This document shows positions 1 through 6,698 of a stretch of 11,057 nucleotides of DNA, piece after piece; positions within the stretch are counted from its first letter, which is position 1, and each line of letters opens with the position of its first letter. Position numbers and translations under genes: made by a program. The notes beneath the pieces were generated by a model that worked only from the letters and a program-made list of their open reading frames with translations, did not search any database and had not been told where the DNA came from. The DNA is taken from assembly GCA_964642795.1 (NCBI GenBank), contig CAZXRQ010000059.1, forward strand, positions 1-11,057, written 5' to 3'. The DNA is from JAVVVD01 sp964642795. Lineage in GTDB: Bacteria > Bacillota > Clostridia > Christensenellales > CAG-138.

Positions 1-1
1 G

Positions 2-27
2 CTTGAAGCTGTTCACTCAAGTTTTTT
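2..27 (+). terminator. possible weak terminator of a gene left of the window
   Basis: A 5-bp stem (CTTGA at 2-6 with TCAAG at 17-21, 10-base loop) is followed at once by six T (22-27). This is the shape of a rho-independent terminator read left to right, but the stem is short and may be cut by the window edge. The rest of 28-69 shows nothing else recognisable. Confidence 0.3.
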
Positions 28-69
28 CGTTAATCCCTGTGTGAACGCTCCAAAGGGAACTCTTTTATT

Positions 70-146
70 TGGTCTGGGTGAGAAGATTCGAACTTCCGGC
101 CTCTTGAACCCCATTCAAGCACGCTACCAAACTGCGCCACACCCAG
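70..146 (-). tRNA. tRNA-Pro (anticodon GGG)
   Basis: Read on the minus strand, this 77-base segment folds as a cloverleaf. The acceptor stem is CTGGGTG (146-140) paired with CACCCAG (80-74), followed by discriminator A and an encoded CCA (72-70). The anticodon arm is CTTGA / TCAAG with loop ATGGGGT, so the anticodon is GGG, decoding CCC and CCU as proline. The T-arm has the usual GTTCGAATC sequence. The whole resembles bacterial tRNA-Pro, including the GGCGCAGTTTGGTAGCG D-arm. It lies downstream of the radical SAM gene on the same strand but has its own promoter. Confidence 0.95.
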
Positions 147-164
147 CCGTTTCGAACAGTATGT

Positions 165-193
165 ATGTTAACACCGCCGCCGGGGTTTGTCAA
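165..193 (-). promoter_or_regulatory. sigma-A promoter of the tRNA-Pro gene
   Basis: On the minus strand a perfect -35 box TTGACA (193-188) is separated by 17 bases from TAACAT (170-165, 4 of 6 matches to TATAAT). Transcription would start near 158, about 12 bases before the mature tRNA 5' end, as expected for a short RNase P-processed leader. The remaining gap 194-240 before the radical SAM stop holds nothing I recognise. Confidence 0.75.
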
Positions 194-240
194 GTCATTT
201 CCAGCACGGCCAATGCGTTTGTTATTGTGTCTGTTGCCTT

Positions 241-1128
241 TTACAGCCCGCGAAAATACTCCGGCTTTATTCCGCGCCTGCCACCCAGCGCTGCTTCTAC
301 TTCTGCCAGCATACGCGGACAATCAGCATTCAATGTGCCGCGCAAATCAACATAGTTCGACGCATGATTTGCGCGAAAAACGCTCCCCTCGCTATCGATA
401 TGTTCAAGCATCAGCCTGAGCTCTGCAAGTATATCGCGGGGCATTGGCGCTTTGAATCGGCCGGCTGTATATTCGTCATATAGCGCCGCACCGGGCTCCA
501 GCATAAGTGAAAGCAAGCCAATGTAATCAGCCTTTATTGCAGAAAGCGCATCGGCAGTACATATGGCGTGTTCCTCCATAAGCCGTTCACCGCCCAGTCC
601 AAGTATAGCCGTGACGGAAATTTTGAACCCCGCATGCTTTGCGCGTGCAGTACATCGGATTATCTCCGCCGAGGTGCATCCCTTGTTCATCTGCGTAAGA
701 ACTTCATCGCTTCCGCTTTCCAGCCCGATATACAGCATGTCCAGTCCTGCGCTGCACAGTTTTTCAAGCTCGCCGTCCGACTTCACCGCAATACTGTTTG
801 GCGACGCATAACACGTCACGCGCTCGCATTCCGGGAATATCTCGTATACCGCATGCAGAAGCTCAAGCTGGCTGTTCGTATCGCGCATAAGAGCATCGCC
901 GTCTGCAAAAAAAACGCGCTGCACCCGCTTGTAATACGTGCGCGCAGTACGAAGATCCGATATAACAGCCTCAACGCTGCGTATACTGAAGCGCTTGTCC
1001 TTATACATGCTGCAAAAAGCGCAGCCGTTGTGACTGCAGCCCAGCGTAGACTGTATTATGAGGCTATACGCCTCGCTTGGCGGCCGGTATACGCTGCCAT
1101 GATATTTTACCCCTCCGTCAATTATCAT
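241..1128 (-). CDS. radical SAM protein, uncharacterised (COG1032-like)
   Basis: A 295-residue protein. It has a cysteine motif GCSHNGCAFC at residues 30-39 (C31, C36, C39), followed by the MYKD sequence typical of one uncharacterised radical SAM group. FFADGDAL and IGLESGSDEVL further along fit the SAM-binding barrel, and FRANHASNYVDLRGTL near the C-terminus recurs in the same group. The Cys spacing is CX4CX2C rather than the usual CX3CX2C. It should bind a 4Fe-4S cluster and SAM in the cytoplasm; the substrate is unknown. There is no extra SPASM-type Cys-rich tail and no B12 domain. The ATG overlaps the end of the upstream membrane-protein gene by 11 bases, with AGAAGGA about 10 bases before it, so translation is probably coupled. 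It is the last protein gene of a three-gene operon. Confidence 0.85.
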   Translation of the reverse strand: MIIDGGVKYHGSVYRPPSEAYSLIIQSTLGCSHNGCAFCSMYKDKRFSIRSVEAVISDLRTARTYYKRVQRVFFADGDALMRDTNSQLELLHAVYEIFPECERVTCYASPNSIAVKSDGELEKLCSAGLDMLYIGLESGSDEVLTQMNKGCTSAEIIRCTARAKHAGFKISVTAILGLGGERLMEEHAICTADALSAIKADYIGLLSLMLEPGAALYDEYTAGRFKAPMPRDILAELRLMLEHIDSEGSVFRANHASNYVDLRGTLNADCPRMLAEVEAALGGRRGIKPEYFRGL

Positions 1129-1813
1129 TATCAGCGATTCCTTCTGAATGTTTCGAGGCTGGCTCAGCCAATTCTTCCGGCACCTTCGGGATGGCTTTTT
1201 TATCTTTTACCGGCTTGCTTCTCCGCTTTTTTACAACAAGTAGCACGCAGCATCCGCATAATGCAAGTGCAGCGCATATAATTATCCATGGCCACATAGT
1301 CCGCTCAGCCGCAGCGCTGTTATTATCGGCAGTGGATGCAACAACGGTATCAGTTGCGTCAGTTTCGGTAGCCTCCTGCGCTGTTTGCACTGAATTTGCC
1401 AATACCAACGTGCATCCCGCGAACTCAGCAGTGCAGCTGAGTTCGGTATCGCTGCCGTTTATTGCGGCGGAGAATGTCACGCTGTCACCCTTTGTAAGCT
1501 GCTCGCCAAGCAGTATAAAGCCGTCGTTTCCGAATATTGCGTCCGCTTCCTTTAGACTACCCTGATTATCGGTTATTCGCAGGCTGTACATATCCAGCGT
1601 AAGACCGCCGGAAAGCGAAACATGCAGCGCATCCTCCGCATCAGCCGCGGAGGTAAGCTCGATGGTATAGCCAATTATATCGCCCTCTGCTAGTATCGCG
1701 TCGTTCGCCGCAGTAGCCGAAAACTCGAACGCATCCACAGCACACGCGGCCGGTGCATACAGCTGCACCGCGCATACAGTAACAATGCACGCTTTAATAA
1801 TATGCTTGTTCAT
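1118..1813 (-). CDS. exported single-TM protein with DUF11/Ig-like beta domain
   Basis: A 231-residue protein I cannot assign to a named gene. Residues 1-25 look like a signal peptide (MNKH, then a hydrophobic core, ending ACA). Residues about 28-140 are predicted beta-rich; the segment with AEGDIIGYTIELTS resembles the GD-x-V-x-YTI pattern of DUF11-type surface domains. A Ser/Thr/Ala-rich linker (141-173) leads to one membrane span (174-194), then a basic cytoplasmic tail (KKRRSKPVKDKK). So it is likely membrane-anchored with the beta domain outside and about 35 residues inside. There is no LPXTG signal. Its ATG overlaps the stop of the NlpC/P60 gene (ATGA), with GAGGT five bases ahead. The domain name is inference from pattern; topology is clearer. 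Confidence 0.75.
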   Translation of the reverse strand: MNKHIIKACIVTVCAVQLYAPAACAVDAFEFSATAANDAILAEGDIIGYTIELTSAADAEDALHVSLSGGLTLDMYSLRITDNQGSLKEADAIFGNDGFILLGEQLTKGDSVTFSAAINGSDTELSCTAEFAGCTLVLANSVQTAQEATETDATDTVVASTADNNSAAAERTMWPWIIICAALALCGCCVLLVVKKRRSKPVKDKKAIPKVPEELAEPASKHSEGIADNDN

Positions 1814-3864
1814 TTTACCTCACAGCGCGTCGGTATCGCCAACGGTTTGGATAATACAGAGCTCGCCGAAAAAGTTATAGCATCATTTGCTACGACGTCA
1901 TCATATATGACCGGGCGGCGCGCATATCTGAAACCGCTCGACCATGCCTCAGTCACGACCACGCCGTTGAGCGCGCTTGAGCAATGCGCTACCATGTATG
2001 TGCCGTCCTCTTCCTTGGATACGATTATGCCAACATGGTTTATTGCGCTGCTGCTCGGAGTACGCCTAAATACCAGATCTCCCGGCATTGCCTCGTCCCA
2101 GCCAAGCGAAACAGACCTGTACCACTGGTTGGCAGATCCGTTACCGATGCTCGACAGCACGGATGTGTCTCCCGCAGCATTTATAAACACCCAGCTTACA
2201 AATCCGCTGCAATCCAGTCCGTATGCACGCGTTTTGCCCGTGGTCTTGCTGCCTAACGACGTCACAAGCCGCGGCATTCCCCAGCTTGTGTTCCAGCCAA
2301 CCTCGTTATACTTGCCTCCCCAGAAATAACTCACCTTCTCTACGAGCGAGTACGCCGTAACTATTATGCTTTCACGTCCAACGGAAAGGCCCTCCGGAAG
2401 CGCACTGCGTATCTCTGCTATCGCGTCGTCGGACAACTCTATAAAGGCCTCGTCTCCGGTAAGCGAAGCGAACACGCTCTGAAACTCCGGCTGCATAAGC
2501 TCCTCCAGCGCGGCGCCGCGGGTTTCGTCCATAGCATAGCGCTCCATCATCTCATATGCGTTATACGGCGCAAGCACTATCCACAGCTCACCATCGGCTA
2601 TATGGTATGTAACGTTCAGCATATCGAAAAATATCGCATCCATATCCTCGAAGGTTATTTTGCGAAGGTTATAAAGATCCAGCGGATCATCTACATCCAG
2701 CGTACTCATGGCAACGAACACGGCCAGTATATCTGACCAGTTATTCACGCTCGCCGTATCCAGCTCTTCATACTGCGACGTCTCGGGCGAAAAGCTCTGC
2801 GCAAGGCTCTGCGTAAGCTCCGCCTCGGTTTCCTCAAGCTCGGAGTCGTCCTGCAGGTTGGAAACAGCCCGCACGATGTGGCATTCGTCAAAGCCCAAAA
2901 TGTTCCTTATTCGAGCTATTCTATTGGCAAGCTGTGCAGTAAGCTCATTCATCTTACCCTGAAGCTGTTCGTATATTTCCTCACGGTATTTCAGATACTT
3001 GTAATAGCGGCTGTTGCTCTTGCCGTACAGCGGGTTGATCGTGTTGAGGTAGGCTGTGTACTCCTCCTCGGTAAGCACATGTACAGTGCGCTCATATGTG
3101 AATCTCTCGCCGGTAACGGGATGCTCCGCGTACAGCGTCACCTTATATGTGCCGGGCTCAGTCAGATCAAAATTGCCGCGGCTTTTCAGTTTTATTGCCA
3201 CAGCGTTGCCCTGCTCATCCGCAGCAGTAAGGCTCTGATCGAAATATGCCGAGTTATCGCCCATTTTGATATACAGATCTCCTCCGGAAAAGGTTATCTT
3301 ATACTGGGCAAACGCCGGATTCTCCACCACGGTGACACTGCGTGAAAATGTGTAGTTTTGACCGGTTCTAGGGTGATTGGCCGAATATTTTATCGTGTAC
3401 GTTCCCAGCGTGTTAATGCTGAAACCGCCGTCGTCGCTTACGGTTACCGTCACCGCCTCACCCAGTTCGTCGTATGCGCTTACGCCGTTCAGCAGCGAGT
3501 AATTTGATGTGAGCACATATATTGTGGCGTTCTCACCTGTGAATTTTACCGTAGCCACCGGCGTTGCCGTAGCAGTGGGCGATGGCGTGGCGGTGGTATC
3601 CGGCGAAGGCGTTACCGTCCCGGCGGTAGTACCCGGTATCACCGTATTATCCGGCGTAACGGTCGTGTCGGGAGTTGCGGTCGTTTCGGGTTCTTCGGTA
3701 GCCTGCCCCGTGCCGCCGGCGTCTTCTGTCGGCGTAATATCGGTATCCGTTGCCAACGACCGCGGGACGGCGCAAAATAATGCACATACCAAAATAAGCG
3801 CAGCGACAGTCGCAACGCCCCACCGTTTGGCACAAAACAAGCTATTTATTGCAATACGTTTCAA
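1810..3864 (-). CDS. secreted NlpC/P60 (C40) peptidase with Ig-like repeats, TTG start
   Basis: A 684-residue exported protein. Residues 1-38 are a signal peptide (MKRIAINSLF, hydrophobic core, cleavage after SLA). Residues 45-104 are a Thr/Pro linker. Two related Ig-like domains follow (about 105-181 and 186-264, each ending in a GTY-x(13-15)-H-P-x-TG pattern). A helical stretch lies at 265-350 and a segment starting NNWSDILAVFVA at about 375-460. The NlpC/P60 domain fills the last 150 residues, with catalytic C552 (GLDCSGFV), H610 (NHVGII) and H627 (AHCSS). It should cleave peptidoglycan stem peptides outside the cell. The first possible start (3912) lies upstream of a TATAAT box inside the reading frame. 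TTG at 3864 has GGAGAG five bases before it and gives a textbook signal peptide, so I chose it. It heads the three-gene operon. Confidence 0.88.
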   Translation of the reverse strand: MKRIAINSLFCAKRWGVATVAALILVCALFCAVPRSLATDTDITPTEDAGGTGQATEEPETTATPDTTVTPDNTVIPGTTAGTVTPSPDTTATPSPTATATPVATVKFTGENATIYVLTSNYSLLNGVSAYDELGEAVTVTVSDDGGFSINTLGTYTIKYSANHPRTGQNYTFSRSVTVVENPAFAQYKITFSGGDLYIKMGDNSAYFDQSLTAADEQGNAVAIKLKSRGNFDLTEPGTYKVTLYAEHPVTGERFTYERTVHVLTEEEYTAYLNTINPLYGKSNSRYYKYLKYREEIYEQLQGKMNELTAQLANRIARIRNILGFDECHIVRAVSNLQDDSELEETEAELTQSLAQSFSPETSQYEELDTASVNNWSDILAVFVAMSTLDVDDPLDLYNLRKITFEDMDAIFFDMLNVTYHIADGELWIVLAPYNAYEMMERYAMDETRGAALEELMQPEFQSVFASLTGDEAFIELSDDAIAEIRSALPEGLSVGRESIIVTAYSLVEKVSYFWGGKYNEVGWNTSWGMPRLVTSLGSKTTGKTRAYGLDCSGFVSWVFINAAGDTSVLSSIGNGSANQWYRSVSLGWDEAMPGDLVFRRTPSSSAINHVGIIVSKEEDGTYMVAHCSSALNGVVVTEAWSSGFRYARRPVIYDDVVANDAITFSASSVLSKPLAIPTRCEVK
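3553..3732 (-). repeat. low-complexity Thr/Pro linker repeats inside the NlpC/P60 gene
   Basis: About 60 codons of imperfect short repeats encode Thr-Pro, Asp-Thr-Thr and Thr-Val units (for example TPDTTVTPDNTV). At DNA level, short near-identical units such as ggtcgtgtcggg and ggtcgtttcggg recur. Such linkers usually span the wall between the membrane-proximal end and the active domain, and they vary in length by slippage. Confidence 0.8.
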
Positions 3865-3895
3865 ATACTCTCTCCGTGCTTTTTTGCATATCCAA

Positions 3896-3924
3896 ATTAT
3901 ACAACCAAACAATGGATATTTCCA
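3896..3924 (-). promoter_or_regulatory. promoter of the NlpC/P60 - membrane protein - radical SAM operon
   Basis: On the minus strand a perfect TATAAT (3901-3896) is preceded, after 17 bases, by TGGAAA (3924-3919, 4 of 6 to TTGACA). The start of transcription would be near 3889, giving a leader of about 25 bases with the GGAGAG site (3875-3870) before the TTG at 3864. The box lies inside the longest open frame, which is why the longer start is unlikely. Confidence 0.65.
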
Positions 3925-3944
3925 TAATATGTATGTGAAATATC
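3915..3944. promoter_or_regulatory. inverted repeat, candidate operator between divergent promoters
   Basis: A perfect 8-bp inverted repeat, GATATTTC (3915-3922) and GAAATATC (3937-3944), has a 14-base spacer. Its half-site centres are 22 bp apart, about two helical turns. The left half covers most of the -35 box of the peptidase operon promoter. This is the geometry of a dimeric regulator site, but no regulator gene is visible in the window, and A/T-rich repeats can occur by chance. Confidence 0.4.
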
Positions 3945-3954
3945 GGTAAACAGC

Positions 3955-3983
3955 TTAATCACAGGCGCAAAACGTGCTATAAT
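3955..3983 (+). promoter_or_regulatory. extended -10 promoter of the ybaK-type gene
   Basis: TGC-TATAAT (-10 at 3978-3983, with the TGn extension at 3975-3977) has a weak -35 (TTAATC at 3955-3960, 17-base spacer). Transcription would start near 3990, about 28 bases before the ATG at 4018. AAGGA (4001-4005) serves as a slightly distant Shine-Dalgarno site. The 8-base word GCGCAAAA occurs at 3965-3972 and again at 3985-3992, on either side of the -10. Confidence 0.6.
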
Positions 3984-4017
3984 AGCGCAAAATGCATATG
4001 AAGGAACAGATGTAATT

Positions 4018-4488
4018 ATGTCAGTAGAAAAAGTACGCCAGTATCTTACGCCTTTTGGCGTTGCAGACCGCATACAGGAATTCGAAGTTTCCAGCGCCAC
4101 GGTCGATCTTGCGGCGCTTGCCGTCGGAGTAATTCCCGCCCGCATAGCAAAGACGCTCTCTTTTCACCTTGACGACGGATGTATGCTGGTAGTTGCGGCT
4201 GGCGACGTTAAGGTCGATAACCATAAATTTAAGCAGCGTTTTCAACAGAAGGCGCGTATGCTCTCCCATGAGGAAGCGGTGCAGTATACCGGCCACGCTG
4301 TTGGAGGCGTATGCCCGTTTGCGCTGCCTGAGCACGTAAAGGTATATCTTGACGAATCGCTCCGCCGGTTCAATACCGTGTTCCCCGCCGTGGGAAGCGC
4401 CAGCAGCGCCATAGAGCTTACCTGCGACGAGCTGTTCACCTGCTCCGCCGCCGACGGCTGGGTGGACGTATGCGTTTTGCGCGCATGA
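4018..4488 (+). CDS. YbaK/EbsC-family aminoacyl-tRNA deacylase
   Basis: A 156-residue, single-domain YbaK/ProX protein of normal family length. The N-terminal EFEVSSATVDLAA (21-33), the conserved lysine K45 in ARIAKTLSF, GGVCPFALP (96-104) and PAVGSASSAIELT (123-135) are hallmarks of the fold. Family members remove wrongly attached amino acids (Cys, Ala) from tRNA-Pro or related tRNAs in trans, acting in the cytoplasm. Which mischarged tRNA this one handles cannot be read from the sequence, so I give no gene symbol. It is divergent from the peptidase operon and separated by 53 bases from queA. A tRNA-Pro gene lies 4 kb away, but this proximity may be coincidence. Confidence 0.88.
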   Translation: MSVEKVRQYLTPFGVADRIQEFEVSSATVDLAALAVGVIPARIAKTLSFHLDDGCMLVVAAGDVKVDNHKFKQRFQQKARMLSHEEAVQYTGHAVGGVCPFALPEHVKVYLDESLRRFNTVFPAVGSASSAIELTCDELFTCSAADGWVDVCVLRA

Positions 4489-4505
4489 TCTGCCATTCTG
4501 TCCGG

Positions 4506-4534
4506 TTGCGGCCCGCCGCTGCATACTGTATAAT
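4506..4534 (+). promoter_or_regulatory. promoter placed directly before the queA start codon
   Basis: TTGCGG (4506-4511), a 17-base spacer and a perfect TATAAT (4529-4534) precede the queA ATG (4542) by only 7 bases, so transcription would begin at or next to the A of the ATG. No Shine-Dalgarno sequence is found in TTGACAT between box and start. This predicts a leaderless queA transcript. Confidence 0.6.
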
Positions 4535-4541
4535 TTGACAT

Positions 4542-5564
4542 ATGAAAACACACGATTTTTACTATGAACTGCCTCATGAGCTAATAGCCCAAACGCCGGC
4601 TTCGGTGCGCAGCTCCTCGCGGCTGCTGGTGTATGACCGCGCGGATCACGGCATTTACGACGGCGTATTTACGGATGTGCTGCAATACCTGCATCCCGGG
4701 GATGTGCTTGTAAGAAACATCACCCGCGTTATCCCCGCAAGACTGCATGCTTTCCGTGAGGATACCGGCGGACATATGGAGTTTTTGCTGCTTAAACGGT
4801 TGGACGAGCACCGCTGGGAAGCGCTTGTAAAGCCCGGCAAACGTGCAAAGCCCGGCCTGACCTATACTGTCAATGATGAGCTTTCCGTTACCGTGGGCGA
4901 GCCTACGGACGCCGAGGGACGCATTGTAACGCTTAACTACGAAGGTGTGTTCGAGGAGGTGCTCGACCGCGCAGGCGAAACGCCGCTGCCTCCTTACATA
5001 ACCGAACGGCTGGCCGACGGGCAGCGCTATCAGACGGTGTACGCAAAGCTCAACGGCTCCGCCGCCGCGCCTACCGCCGGGCTGCACTTTACAGAAGCGC
5101 TGCTGAACGAAGTTGCCACAAAGGGCGTAATCATTGCGGATGTGCTGCTGCACGTGGGGTTGGGAACATTCCGCCCGGTAAGCGCAGAAAACGTTGAGCA
5201 GCACCATATGCACTCCGAGTATTATGAAGTCAGTCAAGAAGCCGCCGAGCGCATCAACACGGCACGCCGATTGGGCGGTAGAATCGTCTGCGTAGGAACC
5301 ACCTCCTGCCGCACGCTGGAAAGCGTTTCCGACGGTGACGGCATAGTACATGCAGGCAAAGGCTGGACTGATATTTTTATTACTCCCGGATACAAATTCA
5401 AGGCGGTGGACGCGCTAATAACCAACTTCCATCTGCCGGAATCCACGCTGCTGATGCTGGTGAGCGCGCTATGCTCGCGTGAAGAGATGCTATCGGTATA
5501 CCACCATGCTGTGGAGCAGCGTTACAGGTTCTTCAGCTTCGGCGACGCGATGCTAATAATATAG
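4542..5564 (+). CDS. queA: QueA, SAM:tRNA ribosyltransferase-isomerase
   Basis: A 340-residue protein of normal length. QueA transfers and rearranges the ribosyl part of SAM onto the 7-aminomethyl-7-deazaguanine base in tRNA, giving epoxyqueuosine. Signature blocks are all present: MKTHDFYYELPHELIAQTP at the N-terminus, RYQTVYA and GSAAAPTAGLHFT (162-184), HVGLGTFRPV (204-213), HHMHSEYYEV (221-230), GTTSCRTLES (252-261), NFHLPESTLLMLVSAL (295-310) and YRFFSFGDAMLI at the end. The conserved N-D-T before RVIPARL reads N59-I60-T61 here. The first ATG fits the family N-terminus although it has no Shine-Dalgarno site. tgt follows after 12 bases, the classic pairing for the queuosine pathway. Confidence 0.96.
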   Translation: MKTHDFYYELPHELIAQTPASVRSSSRLLVYDRADHGIYDGVFTDVLQYLHPGDVLVRNITRVIPARLHAFREDTGGHMEFLLLKRLDEHRWEALVKPGKRAKPGLTYTVNDELSVTVGEPTDAEGRIVTLNYEGVFEEVLDRAGETPLPPYITERLADGQRYQTVYAKLNGSAAAPTAGLHFTEALLNEVATKGVIIADVLLHVGLGTFRPVSAENVEQHHMHSEYYEVSQEAAERINTARRLGGRIVCVGTTSCRTLESVSDGDGIVHAGKGWTDIFITPGYKFKAVDALITNFHLPESTLLMLVSALCSREEMLSVYHHAVEQRYRFFSFGDAMLII

Positions 5565-5576
5565 GCAGGGACAGTT

Positions 5577-6698
5577 ATGAGTAAATTCCAATTTGAAATA
5601 TTGCACACATGCGCCCAATCCGGCGCAAGGCTGGGCAGGCTTACTACCCCGCACGGCGTTATAGACACGCCCTGCTTTATGCCTGTCGGCACGCAGGCCA
5701 CCGTAAAGGCCATGACACCGCGCGAGCTCGACGATACCGGCGCAAACATCATACTTGCAAATACCTATCACCTGTTCGAACGGCCCGGCCACAGGCTGGT
5801 TGAGGAAGCCGGCGGCCTGCATGAGTTCATGCACTGGAACAAGCCCATACTTACCGACAGCGGCGGCTTTCAGGTGTTCAGCCTGGCGTCAACCAATAAG
5901 ATCGGTGAAAACGGCGTTGAGTTCCGTTCCACGCTTAACGGTGCAAAACACTTTTTTACTCCCGAGCTTGTAATGGAGATCGAACAGGCGCTGGGCGCGG
6001 ATATTGCAATGGCGTTTGATGAGTGCGCCCCCTACCCATCCGATCGCGCATATACGCTTGCCGCCATGCGTCGTACCCACAGATGGGCGGAGCGCTGCCA
6101 GCACGCCCATACGCGGCAGGATCAGGCGCTTTTCGGCATAGTGCAGGGTGGCACATATAAGGATCTGCGCATAGAAAGCGCCAAGACGCTTGCGGATATG
6201 GATTTCATCGGCTACGGCATAGGCGGCCTGTCCGTAGGCGAGCCTAAAGAGCTGATGTATGATATGCTGGAGGCGCTGTCTCCTCATATGCCCCAAAACA
6301 AGCCCCGCTACCTCATGGGCGTGGGCAGTCCGGACTGTCTGGTGGAGGGTGTGCTCCGCGGCGTGGATATGTTCGACTGCGTGCTGCAGACCCGCATAGC
6401 CCGAAACGGCCTTGCGCTAACCAGCCATGGCCGGCGTATGCTCAGAAATGCCGAGTTTGAGCACGACTTTTCCGTTATAGACGACGAATGTCGCTGCTAT
6501 GCCTGCTCAAACGGCTTTTCGCGGGCATATATACGGCATCTTGTAAAGTGCAAGGAGATACTTGCCGCGCAGCTTATAACCGCGCACAACCTTACCTTCA
6601 CGCTCACGCTTATGCAAAGCATACGGCAGGCTATAGCTGAGGACCGCCTGCTTGACCTCAGGCGCGAGCTCATGGAAAAAGGAGCGTACAACTTCTGA
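5577..6698 (+). CDS. tgt: Tgt, queuine/preQ1 tRNA-guanine transglycosylase
   Basis: A 373-residue bacterial-type transglycosylase, which exchanges guanine-34 in tRNAs with GUN anticodons for preQ1, the step before QueA. The likely general acid-base residue D94 sits in TDSGGFQVFSL, and the nucleophile D264 in RGVDMFDCVL. GYGIGGLSVGEP (212-223) shapes the base pocket. The zinc site is C305, C307 and C310 with H337 (CRCYAC, then ITAHN). The usual PTR after DCVL is QTR here (Q271), a change at a normally conserved loop. The start has GGGA eight bases ahead. The stop TGA overlaps the tsaE start by one base, so the two are probably translated together. Confidence 0.97.
   Translation: MSKFQFEILHTCAQSGARLGRLTTPHGVIDTPCFMPVGTQATVKAMTPRELDDTGANIILANTYHLFERPGHRLVEEAGGLHEFMHWNKPILTDSGGFQVFSLASTNKIGENGVEFRSTLNGAKHFFTPELVMEIEQALGADIAMAFDECAPYPSDRAYTLAAMRRTHRWAERCQHAHTRQDQALFGIVQGGTYKDLRIESAKTLADMDFIGYGIGGLSVGEPKELMYDMLEALSPHMPQNKPRYLMGVGSPDCLVEGVLRGVDMFDCVLQTRIARNGLALTSHGRRMLRNAEFEHDFSVIDDECRCYACSNGFSRAYIRHLVKCKEILAAQLITAHNLTFTLTLMQSIRQAIAEDRLLDLRRELMEKGAYNF

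Noticed and set aside
568..1281. 237-codon open frame on the plus strand, antisense to the radical SAM gene
   Set aside because: It mirrors a gene with clear family motifs, has no Shine-Dalgarno site and encodes no recognisable domain.
3992..4015. Seven-codon leader frame (MHMKEQM) before the ybaK-type gene
   Set aside because: It lies in the predicted leader and ends 2 bases before the ATG, but has no Shine-Dalgarno site and no attenuator-like hairpin follows, so chance is the simpler view.
4489..4541. preQ1 riboswitch before queA
   Set aside because: The gap is only 53 bases and is occupied by the promoter; no preQ1 aptamer-like hairpin with an A-rich tail is visible.
4021..4551. 176-codon open frame antisense to the ybaK-type gene
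   Set aside because: Shadow of a recognised gene, with no start signal.
4581..5351. 256-codon open frame antisense to queA
   Set aside because: queA is certain from its motifs; the antisense frame is a by-product of GC-rich codon use and has a composition unlike a real protein.
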